DNA from: Lamellibrachia satsuma
Lineage: Eukaryota > Annelida > Polychaeta > Sabellida > Siboglinidae
Direction: 5' to 3'
Length of the DNA: 64,000 nt
Assembly (NCBI GenBank): GCA_033239005.1
Contig: BSQZ01000051.1
Span: forward strand, 2,208,501-2,272,500
Shown here: positions 11,143-24,900 of the stretch, one piece after another
How positions within the stretch are numbered: position 1 is the first letter of the stretch
Layout: the number at the start of each line of letters is the position of its first letter
Translations under genes and position numbers: made by a program
The notes under the pieces: generated by a model
What the model was told of the DNA's origin: nothing
The model's database searches: none
What the model saw: the letters and a program-made list of their open reading frames with translations, nothing else

Positions 11143-11337
11143 TGAGTACCTGGCAATAAAGACACTGGTGGATATGTGAACGAATAGCATTCGCGCAGCA
11201 ATTTCAGCGTGGCTGAATACTTCCCGGCAGAAGTTGAGATGACCTTGGAATGACCAGGTCTGCCAGGGGTGACGTGTAAAGCGCTTTGAGCGGTACTACG
11301 AACTGGATACCGCACTATATAAGAACTTACTTTTTTT
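11143..11337 (+). mobile_element. SINE family S, 3' body (tRNA head missing)
   Basis: GAGTACCTGGCAATAAAGAC, then GCGTGGCTGAATACTTCCCG, and an end GTAAAGCGCTTTGAGCGGTA with CACTATATAAGAAC followed by a T run. The same body recurs at 21411-21600 and in part at 58140-58200. The AAAGCGCTTTGAG...CTATATAAG ending is common in invertebrate SINEs. Confidence 0.6.
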
Positions 11338-14300
11338 TGCTGAACAGAATCCGGCCCCTCGTTGGGCCACTCCTTCGCTAGAATCAAAATGGTTTTAGAC
11401 AAGCTAGGCCCCTACATAGATCCACAGTGACACAGATTCGCTGAGACGCATCATTGAGGGCATGAATGCAAAACAACTACATTTGGTAATCGCTTAGACT
11501 GTGTGAGTGGCATTGAAACTGTGTTCTCTTAACGTTAACGACTGCATTTACACAACCCAGCTACATACATTATTAAACACATTCCCGTCCTCGGCGGGAG
11601 TTCGGTTTTTTTAAGAGAATGTTGTTTAACTGAGGTGTCATTGGTTCATGCTAGCAATAATATGACAAATGTTATTTTTAATTCCAGTGACTCGTTCAGT
11701 GCGGGGCGGGCGAAGCGCACCCCCGTTGTAAACCACAACGGCAGTGGTTGTTTTATAAATTAATCCGTTTAATATCTGTGCAGCATTTTCACGACTATTT
11801 AGACAGTTTTAGCTATCAGTGTTCGCTCTACGGCTAAGCGAGCTAAACATTTTACACCGTCAAATAATTTCCGCTTGGTGTCTGCGCATGCGCGAGCCGG
11901 TAGTTGATCATGAATTTGTTAATAACATAAACATATTATAGGCCATAGCTGCAATAATAGGTATTATAGAACTTACAACAAAGAATGTCAACCACGGGAA
12001 AAACTGGATGAATTTCCACTTTCTGTCATAAAATATGAAAAAAATGTGTATAATAATTAGATTTTTATCAAGCGCAGTTTCCATTAAAATGCTCAAAGCG
12101 CTGTACAAACTAATTAAATATAAAACGTTAAATATAGCATAATGATGTGTATAAATGCAAATAAAATATAAATCGAAAAAAATTATGATACATGCACGCA
12201 CGCATGCACACGTAGCGGAAAAAAGTAGGCACAATCCTGTTTGTCTCTAAAGGGGTGCGCTTTGCCCCACTCTATTTTTTTCCTAGGTAATTTATTTTGA
12301 ATGACCGATGAATTCGACAACATGCCCTAAACAGTGATGATTAAGAAATACTGAAAAACATGGTATGAGGAATAAACAGGATCCAAAAAATTACTGCATT
12401 TCTGAATTGGAAAGGAATATCATAGCTAATTTGTCAAATTGAAGTGTTGCGTGAAGGCATGAAATAATATTATATTCTTTTTGAGGGCAGTATTTTGCCA
12501 ACTGAAAAAGGCAGTCTTTTGTTGCAGAGTACAATGGACTACCGCGGTAAGTAGTCCCGGTGTAAGGAACGTACAATTAAGAGTAACAATTTTGAAATCC
12601 CCGTTCTGGAATGCAGTGTACCCATGAATACAAGGAACATCGGATATATGGAACAGTTTGACCACATCCCAACATGGACCTAACAGTGACTGTCCACTGA
12701 AATTGTAGCGTAAGCTTAAGATTTTTAACACTGTCAGAATGAATATTAGAAAAGATAACGTACAATCCACATACAATGACTTATTATTTTATTTGAACAA
12801 TTCTCATACAATCACCAAAGCAAATGATCAGCCATATGAGTGTGTGGACATAAAGACAAAGCATATCTATTGCTGCCGACTACTCACACAAGTCTATAAG
12901 CACAACTGTGATATCCTCACAATCACACAAACATTGCTTGTTGTAATTACAGCAAAACCGACATAGTTTTCATTGGAATTATTAAAGATGAGACAATTCC
13001 ATCAATCCGGTCCAAAAGTATGCAGATTGTAAATCAAAATAAATTTCTCCATCCAATGCTTTTCAGAACAGATTTCAGATTGTGAAACCATGCTGCTGCT
13101 GATGCAACAACAAAAAAGGCAAATGCAAAAATCACTATCGTTTCTGTACACACACCCATATGTGATCTACATTTCTGACCGCCAACATCAAGCAATATTA
13201 TCACACAGTAGGACAATCTGAAGAAATTCAATTAAACGAAGAACAATGTAAAAACTAATTATAAACAATGTTATGATACAGCAAAATGGATTCTTTTCAC
13301 TCGAGTAGTAAATATGACAGATGTGTTTTGAGACATAGGCTGATTCTTCAAGATTGTGTCAAATGTAATCTTTAATGATGATTCATTTATTTGACACAGT
13401 CAAGACAGATATGTATTGTATACAACAATTCAGCAGATATCTTGGTAGTTTCCATTGTGGTGGTACATTCACCAGTATTACATTGTCCAGCTATCAGTAA
13501 CCAACTCAAAATTACATTTTTAGCTGGTGCAAAACACAGCCTAATCCACGGGCAATAAGGTGACTGCTTAATTCTCAAGGAATGAACGGACAAATCATCC
13601 ATGCTAGCTGAGAATACTTGTCACACAAGCGATGCAGCATCGACATTCATTAGCAAACATTAGTTGCAGATTTCACCCCGTCAAACATAAAGACCATCAG
13701 ACATACCTGTCAAATTGTACCTGTGCTACCAAAACTCTAGTGTATACGGTTACCTTCATCACTTCAGAATCAGGTCAAACAGCCGCATTCAGCACACACC
13801 ACTGGAATTTACAATAAATTGGCAATCCTATATCGCAGTTGGAGCTTTCTTAATCACTTGGTTCATGTGACGATACCATGGATGTAGGTAATAGGCACCC
13901 TGCACATTTTTTGAGATCGGCTTCAACATTTTTGTTTCTTAGTCAAGCAGATTTTGTACTGAAAAAAAAACAGTCTTGCGTAGATCAAATTAATACAAAA
14001 CAGTCTTGCCAAGATCAAATTAATACATGCATCTTTACAAATGTGTTTACATAACTATGCATATGTGTGTGAGTGTGTGATTTTGTTTGTATCCATGTTC
14101 CAGTTATGCTGACATCTCCCAGTCAATTACAGACACACTGAGCAATTGGTCACATTAACAATTTTGAAAATTGGCTAAATACACTCATCCTTATCTATGC
14201 AATGTTCTAACATTGACTGATGCTTAATGCATTACATACAAATACAGTCATATCAAAATTCATATTATACAAATAATATCAACTTCTATTCCACACGACC

Positions 14301-15416
14301 TTCACAATACAGGGAACGTGTTGTATATATTTCTCCACAAAACTAAATACGATAATTTTGCTGCAAAATAGCGAGATTCAAGACAGTACGAAATTGTGAG
14401 AGCAAGAATGAAAAAATTACAGAATATTCCTAAGTCTGATAGCAATCCACACACCAAATAATTGAGATACATTCATAAACTTGTGGACGCGGACCCTTAA
14501 ATGTGTGTGCGTTTAGCCAGTAGACAACCCTATTTTTCAGATATCTGTTAACCCTTTCAGCACCCCATGTTAATTTTAACCCATCCATGTTTGTAATCAA
14601 TGACAGCAAAGTCTAGTCTTACACTGACATAGTTCTAGCAAATCACATTCCAGCTACGCATAATTTACTTCTTCATCAGCACACCGGTCACCAAAAAACA
14701 ACACAAAAATAATCTTAGTCAGTAACATGACATCATCTGATATCTACACTTGTTAGCTATGAATTTCTGATAATTTGACTTATGCCCTTATTTAACTCCA
14801 GCTTCATAAATGCCTTCTTCAACTCGGCCAGGTCCTTCATTTGGCTCATAATTTCTTATCAAAATCAGTTTCAAACATGGCTGATCATAATGCTGTTAAC
14901 AATGTTTACTGATCACCGTCAGATCTGCCACGAAGCAATTAGAATCAGAAGCTAGGATGTTCACGAGAAAATGATACTGGAAAACCGTTGTTTTTGTTCC
15001 ACAAACGTGGCAGATAATTTAAACTATACGTAAGATGATTTTTAACTCTGGCATCCTGTATGCATTTGTGTTAAATTATCTCTATTTTCTTTTTGCTACA
15101 AACACAAAACTACACTGGGTCAGCTACATTTGACAACACAGTTATCATACATAAAATAAATGGTGCAAAACGTGCTCTGCTGTGATCTCTCCAGCGATAT
15201 TTATAATAGGTACAAATAGCTACAACATCGCATGAACCATTAATAACTCAAAACTATAAGCATAGCAAATAACATACAAACAATTTTGGTTCGGTGAAAA
15301 ATTTCTCACATGCTTGCAAGCAACAGGGTTTGTCGGAACATAATATATATATATTCGTCATAATCACACATATTACCTTAATGGTCCAGTTCGACTTGAA
15401 TGTCATTGCAAAAACA
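11338..15416. other. Gene-free region downstream of the SLC6 gene
   Basis: No coding similarity. It contains possible 24-bp imperfect inverted ends at 11701 and 12266 around GCGAAGCGCACCCC, three GGAAC-ended words near 12560-12650 that resemble pogo-type MITE ends, and one isolated TTAACCCTTTCAGCACC at 14548 that looks like a piggyBac-type terminus without a partner. Confidence 0.5.
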
Positions 15417-15767
15417 TTTATTAACTACACATTTCTATGTATATATATATACGAACGTGACCTGGTGCAGGTCATGTGATTTTACCACAATGATCACTAG
15501 CACAGCTAGCTATCCTTCCCCTCTCCTCCGCAATATTTATCCCTCTCTCCGTCTAGGAATTCCTGGCTGTTCCGTATCGTGACACAGACATATCACTCCC
15601 TGTAATTCTCTCTCGTTAATCATCATGCTGCTCGCACCAGTAATACTAATTATATTACCACTACTACTGAAGGAAACCAACGATCGTACAAGATTAAAAA
15701 CATCTGACATCAAATACACTTCTGCAAATCTATGTACATGAATTGATCACAACCTGTTAGCGTGTCT
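15417..15767 (-). terminator. Candidate 3' UTR ending near an AATAAA polyadenylation signal
   Basis: Downstream of the TAG there is no further coding similarity. The first canonical AATAAA on the minus strand that I find lies at 15422-15417, about 345 nt past the stop. The site of cleavage is not visible from sequence alone. Confidence 0.35.
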
Positions 15768-15962
15768 CTACGAGTACACATTGACGGTGGTAGCTGCCTC
15801 GGGGTTCGCCGGGTCACCGCCACCGAGGAGTGTCGTCTTATTCGTGTCTATGGTCACCTCTGGTAGGTAGAACGGGGGGCTGAAGTCAATCAGGTCCTTG
15901 GGGTCGTCATTTGGTCTCATCTGGTGAGGCCTCAGCCGGGGTCTGATTAGCTTGTGAAACCG
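15768..15962 (-). CDS. SLC6 exon 13 (C-terminal tail, residues 608-671 and stop TAG)
   Basis: Acceptor ttcacgcag|CGGTTT. It begins [20 protein letters not shown], continues with a variable acidic and glycine-rich tail and ends VNVYS then TAG (15770-15768). RF.KL..P is the usual join after TM12. I see no obvious terminal PDZ-binding motif of the common S/T-x-phi form. Confidence 0.93.
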   Translation of the reverse strand, partial: RFHKLIRPRLRPHQMRPNDDPKDLIDFSPPFYLPEVTIDTNKTTLLGGGDPANPEAATTVNVYS

Positions 15963-18900
15963 CTGCGTGAACAGAGACAGGAATAAAGAGGATGGAACAA
16001 CTGACAGGTAACATCAAAATTGAAACACGCTAGTGCACTTTTTGTTCCTAAAACTAAACTTAAAGGTGCTTGATCAATTCGATTTTTTATTTTTACTTAA
16101 AGGTGCTAAAACAATTTGATTTTTGTGCTAGTCTCATTTTAAAGTAAGTCTGCGAAAACCAAACCTGCATGGTATCCATGACAACATGCTAGCTCGTTTG
16201 TGCAACTTTTGTATGCAGTTTTTTGGTGAAATCATCACACAAACTATTAAATTAATTAATGCTTGTTCAAGCATTTACTTAAGTGAAAATCTAAATGCTG
16301 AAAAAATCATGAGTTTGTTCCTTAGTGAAATTTCATAACTTTGTCATGTGATCGGCTAGAGGATGGAGGTCACGCCCATGATCAGCACTGACCCACACAG
16401 TGTTTACCATTTTGGATATCAACTATTTTGATCCTTACCAGATCTAATGACAAATGTCAATTCTTTCGATGATTTAAACAAAAATAGGCGGTTTTTTTAT
16501 TAAATCGACTGTGGATGTTACATAAACTATTTACATACTACATATTCGGAGACCAATGAACTGGATTTGCAATAGGCTAAATCAGTTGAAGAAGCAGTTT
16601 TAACTTTGGCAAACGTTCTTTCTCTGTTGCTGCGCCTAGGGTGTGGAATGAACTTCCCTCCTATCACTTTGAAATCATCTGTTCGTTCTGTTTTATTCAT
16701 TATTATTCGTTACACATCTACACAAATACACTTCATCAAATAAGCTGTACTAATATTTCAAATACACATGGTTAAATTCAAATATGTCATACCAGAAAGG
16801 CCAAATATGCAATACAACCTGTCAATTACTGATATTTTATTATCTTATGCTTAATAAAGTATATTAGTGAATTAAATGGTGAAGAAATGGGTTCGGTTAA
16901 GTAGGTAGGCATTTACCAATATATAAGATACTAAAATGTGCTAGTTCAAGAAGATGAAATACAAACATGAAATACAAATATAGGTTTCTGCAAAACATAA
17001 AATAGAAATATGCTAAATAAGTGTATTTAAATACAAACACGTGTTTGCTTCCAACTCTGGTGTAAATACTGAAAATAACTACTGTTTCTAGACTAGACAA
17101 AACATATTCTGGGAGAGAACGGTCTCATTCCAAGACAGCCCATTTCCATGGAGATCACACTGTCTCCATGGAGACCGTCCATTCCCAGATAACCTGTTTG
17201 GTCTCGATGGAGATTGTCACAAGAGATCACATATGTCTCCAGAGATTAGGCCACAACTTACAAGATATAAGTCCAAACTGAGATTCTAAATATTGTCAAT
17301 CCGATCCAATTTAGACCTACGCTACAAAATATCTAACACACAATTTTTAACTTCTACATTTAAATATAGAAATAATTACTTAAAGGCAAAAGGTATGTTC
17401 TTATACAGTGCTGTATCTGGTCTTTCAAACTCAACTTCTCTGGGAAGCATTCAGCCTTGCTGCAATTACTATTCGTTCATATATTTCTACCATACAGGCA
17501 CTCAATTATACAGCCGAGTGAACTGAGGCAACATGGAATGAACAAAATTGATGTCTAACGTTCTAACCACGGTTCTACTACAGCGAGTAGAACATCGGAC
17601 TCTCCATCGAGAGAACCACGGTTCTACTACAGCAAGTAGAACATCGGACTCTCCATCGAGAGAACCACAGTTCTACTACAGCGAGTAGAACATCGGACTC
17701 TCCATCGAGAGAACCACAGTTCTACTACAGTGAGTAGAACATCGGACTCTCCATCGAGAGAACCACAGTTCTACTACAGCAAGTAGAACATCGGACTCTC
17801 CATCGAGAGAACCACAGTTCTACTACAGTGAGTAGAACATCGGACTCTCCATCAAGAGAACCACAGTTCTACTACAGCGAGTAGAACATCGGACTCTCCA
17901 TCAAGAGAACCACAGTTCTACTACAGCGAGTAGAACATCGGACTCTCCATCCAGAGAACCATGGGTTCGAATCCTCTTGCTGCCATTTCGAAGCTTGGAC
18001 AATTTTGTTCACCCCAAATTGCCTCAGTTCACTCAGCTATGTGAGTGAAAAAAAGGTCATATTATCTGGCCATCTCACAAGTTTGTGTATTGACGAGGCT
18101 TTTGAGGTGACCGTTGTGTGGCCGCTGATTGTACTGACCTGTTTAAGAGTTCCTTCCTCCATGGCGAGTTTTACTATAGCAGTGAGTGGAATCATAATGA
18201 CAGAGCTACAGGCCATCGTCCAGCCGAGAATGATGGCCCAGCGCGGGTAGTGGTATGTGCGGTTGTAGGTCAACTCCGAGTAACTGTAGACGCACAGCAC
18301 GAACATCACCTGACAACAGAACCAATCTCTTAATCTGCTGATTCTAAGGGTACGAAGGCATGCACAAGAAAAGAGAAATGCGTCTAAAGCTGCATTCTCA
18401 TTAAAAAAAATTGAACCTATGTAGTCTCGACTACGACACAGTAGTTTGTATATATTCAAGTTTTCAAAGTTAAGTTCAAGTTAACAAAGTTGTACTGCAT
18501 TACTTTATCACTGGTAGTCTCGCAATTACACAATTTCATAAATCGGGTAAATGACAAATAGTGCATTTCACCTAATTAGCATTTGACCTAATTAGCATAC
18601 AGTAAAACGGTACGCTATATAAGAACGTACCTTTTTACAGTACGCTTGAAAAAAAATTGGCCCATGGAAAAATGTCAAAGAATCTGTTCTTATAAGCGTA
18701 CGCCAAAATCTGTTTCTCTAGACAACAAGGTAACACCTAGTGGTGTCATCTGGTGACTAGTAGTGTAGAACAACTGGAAAGTGGTACCAACTGTTTAAAA
18801 CTAGCTATTTCAGCTATTTCACACTAGTCAAATTACAATAATTATGGATCCTACTAATAAAAAATGGGATGTATGCTAATTAGGGCATGTACGCTTAATA

Positions 18901-21900
18901 GGTCGAATACGGTATTTGCTATTTACCCGATTTATGAAATAGTATAATTGCGAGACTACCAGTGATAAGGTAGTGCAACTTTGTTAACTTGAACGTAACT
19001 TTGAAAACTCGAATATCTATCATTACTCGAATTGTGAGTGTTACCTAGTAACTATTGTACACGTCATAAGAAAAGAGAAAGGAAAAACAACACATTAAAC
19101 AAATCCATGTCTGAACTTAGAAGTAAAAAATTCGAAATAAAATTTCCAGAAAGTCTGTAAGAAAAGAAGCTTACAATGGAGAACAATGGTGTAGTGATGG
19201 CCCAGCTGATCTTCATATAGGGGATGATCTCATAGCCAATCATCATCTTGATGTTGTCGTAGAACCGGTTGATGCCTGCAGACACGCACAGTGTGTATTA
19301 CGTCACAAGTGTTGACAATGCAGTTATTCCATGGAGTTATTATGTCATGGGAAAACAGTATTTACATAATGCAGATTATATTATTAAAGTAGTGCTTTTG
19401 GTACAGAATTAACTTTTTTGGAAATATTTCACAGTCAAATAACCTGATGATCTACTAAGTGGGAAAAATTGCTTGGAACGACATGTCAATGTCACATTTA
19501 CAGTCATTGAAATACTACTCCGTTTCTCAGACAAATGATGAGTGGTGGTCTTATTTCGATGACCAAGACCGTAATTATGAAAGATGTATTCGAATACAAA
19601 TACTTTTATTTCAGGTAAATCCATATTACATACAAATACGCATTAATAATATATGCTAAAAAATTAAATAAGTTAAAAAATAAATAAATAAGTTAAAAAA
19701 TACATAAAAAAATACAAATAAGTTAAAACAAATAAAATAATTAAACATAATATATAAATGCGACGTAAAGCCACCACTGAACACAATTAAGTGCTTGTGT
19801 ATATATGGTGCAATGTCAGAATTATGACATACGACTGTACCACCGATTGTGTGCACGTACCATAGAGCCAGGCGACTGCGGCACACTCAAAGAACGCGAC
19901 AAGGAGGATGATACGACTGCCGGAGTAGTAGTCAAACAATTGGAAGATGTACATACCTCCCTGCAACAGATGATACGACGCTATTTCTACACATCGTCTT
20001 AATGATCAACTGTAGAATGACATGTCTTTGCATATGAATACTTTTATTTCTGGCTACATATATTACTCATATATATATCTATATTGTACAGGGGCAGATC
20101 TAGATTTGTTGGCAGGGAGTCCACGTAAAAAAATCTGACCATTTTCTCTGCTTAGGTGAAAACATTACTCTCAGGTTTGAGATTTCCATTCTATCAGCAG
20201 CGGTAATGAGCGGTGGTCAGAAAATGTGCAGAAATGACCAACCTGTTGCTATGATTCAATAAGAAACTATTTTTCACGATTGGCAGAATTGCATGATAAA
20301 CATAACTGTAATTTGATTGCCTAGTTGAGTGTCCATTGCCTCAACAGCTGTCAAATATCTTCCCTTACAAAATTTGTTAACGGAAAAAAATATTTGGTTG
20401 TTAATACTAGCCAGCTTGAGTCTTTACATGGACAGTAGTTCCAATATATATATTTTGTCCTTTACCATAATATAAGCCATGGACTGAGGGGGGTCTTAGT
20501 TCCTGGGCCTAGGAACCACTATGACCCCCTAGATCAGCTGCTTTTATAATATATGTGTATATATTGTTTTGTAACACGTGTACAAATTATATATACACTG
20601 CCACCAGATAAAACAATTAACTATCCACTAGAAATCTAAGTACGAGAACAACCCTAAGGGTAACAGATAATTCCCTGCTCATGAGGACAAGAAATCAGGC
20701 CCATCTCAAAAAATAAATTAAATTTGTAATCACCAGATATACACACAGCACTTCATCAATTAGGCTAGTGTGGATAACCAGAGACTGTGGCTTCCTACTG
20801 GAGTGTGTGCACAGCTGTAAGATGCATTACGTATTAGAATGATATGTATGGACACTAGGTGATCTGTATGTTGCAATAACTCAAGCACCCCATTGACGCA
20901 GGTGAGAGGCACTTGTAAATACACACCTTCATTACATACCAGGCCCTCAATGCAGTGATCAATATATGATGGCTTCTTGCCAATGTAATCAATTAGGACA
21001 ATGTCAAGGCCAGCATTATTAATATAATAATAAATAAATAAGTGCTTGCTTACGTTGGTCACCATGGAGAGTCCGATGAAAAATGACACGATACACACAA
21101 TAGCGATGAAGATCTCACGTCTCTTGTCTCTCCGCAGCTGATTGGGGAACATATCTACGATTGCCGTCACAAAACCTTCAACGCCAACAAACTGAAACAC
21201 AAAGGATCGTGACACTGTATAAATGCGGGCAACATCTGGTGGTTCATTTACATATCACAATGAAACAGAAGCCCATGTATTTGTTCACATATCCAACACT
21301 ATCTATAGACAAGTTCTCATTTACACAGTTGAGTGAACCGAGGCAAAGTGATGTGAAGAAAATTGGCAATTTTGTTCAACCCACATTGCCTCAGTTCACT
21401 CGGCTGTATAAATGATTACCTGGCTATAGACAGTGGTGTATGTGTGAACAAATAGTCGTAGTAATTGCAACATGGCTGAATGCTTCCCAGAGAAGTCGAG
21501 ATGTTGTTGGAATGAACAGGTCTGTCAGGGGGTGAAGTGTAAAGCATGCTGAACAGTCCCAAGGACTGGATACCACGTAATATAAGAGTGTACTTTTGTC
21601 AAAAAGTTTTAGTGTGAGACAAAAATACTTTCCTGCATATTAGTAATACAGCTGCGAATCTATCCAGCATTGTGATTTGTCTGTTGGAACTAACTTATAG
21701 CGACAGCCATGAAAAAACATGTTCTGATAGTCCAGCTGTATGCCACTAGCCCTGAGTTTATGTACATCAAGTATGCTTCTATTGCATGTTATATTTCAGT
21801 ATGTTTGTCCAAAATCAGTGCCCAGTGGCATTTTCTGGCAGGAGGAATCTTCCAATCATAAATTTGCTGTAGTTAGTCAAAACTGAACAACAAACGTAAT

Positions 21901-24900
21901 TCAATTGCTGTCTGTTGCAATGATTTTATAATGTTCAATATGTCATTGGGCATGTTTTCTGTTACAAAAATTTGCTTGAATTTTTTATTTACTAGAAATA
22001 AGTGTGCAACTGTCACTCATGATTCTACTGGATGGATTCCTTTGTAAATGTGCATTTATAAAAGCTTAAAAGACAGGGTATGTATCTTGTATCCTAGTAA
22101 TTATCTGGTCAACAGATCACACAAAACAAAGTTAACAGGTGATACTCTACTTCACTGCTAACATTTACATATAAGTGTTTAGATGTAAATCAGCACACCA
22201 ATAGGCACTCCTACACATGACCCCCAAACATATTTACAACACTGTTATTGTGGACTATGTAGAGCCATAAATAAGCACAGCCATCAAAACACCTTTACAT
22301 AACATCACCTCAATGGAAGACTTGTGTATTTGTGCACTGGTCAATATAAGTGGAAAATCCAAGTCTTTTGACTATTAATAGTCCACCAGTTTTTCACATT
22401 CGTATAGCCTAACTCTGCCTGGCATATCTTATTTTTAAACATATTTTGCCCAATGTGAAAATCAGTACTCGTACATAAATATTATATGGGTCATTCCATG
22501 TCAAATCAACCAATTTTCAGGAAATAAAAAAGTTAAGTTTAAGGCTGAATCATTCTGAATGTATAGCAACTAGAAGTCTACGGAGGTAGTAGGCTGTTGT
22601 CAGTATCCCTGACAACAGATGGTGGCAATTTGGACATTGTACTATAACACAACATTGCACTGTAACACAACAATGAAATAGAAACTGCTGAAATCCTTCT
22701 CGGAAACTTTTTCACCATTGGTTGATTTGACAAAACCTGATCGATAAGTTCCTTCACTAATAATGTCATATAGCTGAACTACATCCTACACACCACACAG
22801 TGAAATTATTACATGTATAAGACCACAAAGAATGCACACACTATAAACCAGACCAATTCTAACAAACTTGACTTTTTCAGAGAAACTTGACTTTTTTTAC
22901 TCGAGTCTGGGTAAAAAAGAACAGCCAGATGTAAACCAGACACTCTCCGGTGAATCAGCGAACATATTAAATCAACATGGCTTAAGTATGCCAACAGTTA
23001 ATTACAAACCAGTTGGCAAGATCCTGCATGGAAAATTTCCGGCAATGCCTGTTCTGCTTGTGACCCAATATGTTAATTTAATTCTCAGTATGGCTTTTGA
23101 TCCCCACAGGTGATTAAAATACTGTCAGAACGTGAGTAATACTTCAAGGCTGTTGGTGCACATTTTTCAGAAATAAAACATTTGTTAGAACTTGATTGCT
23201 TCTAGTTCAACAGGTGGTACTACTGTCGTTCTCCCCAAGCATCATGATGGAGAGTTAATACACCTTGGTTTTGTGTAATTTAGTCATATTTCGTCAACAA
23301 ATGAAGGCAGAATTTTAATATCTGGAAAGTCTATTATCAGTATATTTTATACTCCAGTTTGTTGCCTCTGAGATCGGGTTCTTGAGGATTTAGGTGCTAT
23401 GGATCGCTTATTCTTATCATTATAATTACATGAAAGTGCATTAATTTTCATTTTGACAATCTTAAATTAGTTGAAATTTAAATTAGTAGATTATGAGCTG
23501 CCCTAAATTTACCAACCTGTTGAGAGCACGACAAGACACATTGGTTAATGGAAGACCATATCTAATGCAAGTTAGCAGCGGACACAGAAAGATTATTCAA
23601 TGAGTTATTGAGCAAACCAGTTCCCATGAGAGGTAACTGGGCGGTTTTTATTTTGAGCCTAATCAAGTTGTCCCTCTCAGCAAACAACGGCTGATTCAAT
23701 GAGAAGGAAACTGGGCCGACTTTCTCTTTTTGGAGACACTGTCCTTTATAGGTATCATGCCATGCCATATGTCTCACTTGTATTGTAACACCACGACATG
23801 TACCCTCATCCCTGCACATATATCTACACTGTCATACCCACACAACCAGGTAACACCCCACAAACCCCCATGCATCGCTACAAGTACTCTAAAAAATTAC
23901 CCTAAAACCCCACATGTACCCTGACACCTCACGTGTACCCTGACACCCCATGTGTACCCTGACACCCCCACGTGTACCCTGACACCCACACTGTAACCTA
24001 ACACTCAAACATGTATCATGACACCCAATGTGTACAGTGACATTACAAAACACTCATCACCAAGGCCATTGAACTTAGACACGTCATATAATTATAAGGA
24101 CACTTGTCATATTGTGACACCCAAAACATTCAAAATGTACCATGGCATCCACATGTCGCTTTGTATACACAGCGATTATGACTAACTAAGCTAAACGGCA
24201 CTTAAGACTTTTTATTTCACCTCCAGTGCTATCACCCACACAATCTACCGACCCAGCTCATGCTCAAACACAACCCAGGTCGCTCGCGCAAACACGTTCG
24301 CCATAACGTGTTTATCACCACAGCCAGCCCACCATGGAAATTTCCACCATGCAGTGGTGTGGCAATCATTCAGGAATTATTCAGACAGCTGTTTGAACAG
24401 CCACAGCCAGGCAGTGATAGATTCTGCAAATAGAGCACATTAGCTATGTGCACATATATCACATGCTCATTATCTCAACACTGGGCTGAAGCTACTGTCT
24501 GCTATAGTCATGGAAACAAGGTCCTAATGATGGTCTGCCCGGCTGATGGTCTCCACATCACGCTCAGGTCTACCCAGCCATGCGAAATTTCGGCTATGAT
24601 ATATGTTAGTGCAAATACACAAATATACCATAAAACCGTGACCAGGATGTTTTATCAGTCATATCCCCTTTGGTCTCTCCGTACATGCAGGAGATAAACA
24701 CTCCTATTATTATTCCCAACACTAACCGAGTCTCCTCATAATATCAGAATAAAGAAAAAAGCTTTTAACAAAATAGATCCACATGTAGGCTGTGGGTGGT
24801 TAGCTTATGCCTAAATTAAGAATAGACCACTGTAAGGCAAATTTGAAGATAAAATTGCGTTTATTACAGTTTAACTACTAAAATTATACAAAACCAAGTC

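Larger units (their letters stand above)
15963..18138 (-). other. SLC6 intron 12
   Basis: 2.2 kb, GT-AG. It holds MITE family A copy 2 and the amplified SINE-head array. From 17110 to 17240 there is a small run of CATGGAGAC-type words (TCTCCATGGAGA). No additional exon is needed, because exons 12 and 13 join in phase. Confidence 0.85.

Noticed and set aside
11701..12266. 565-bp TIR element with GCGAAGCGCACCCC ends
   Set aside because: The inverted match is about 24 bp with gaps, and no target duplication was found.
12539..12660. Pogo-type MITE suggested by three GGAAC-ended words
   Set aside because: Only a loose word repeat; no defined ends.
14548..14565. Second piggyBac-type terminus, TTAACCCTTTCAGCACC
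   Set aside because: No inverted partner with TTAA was found within several kilobases.
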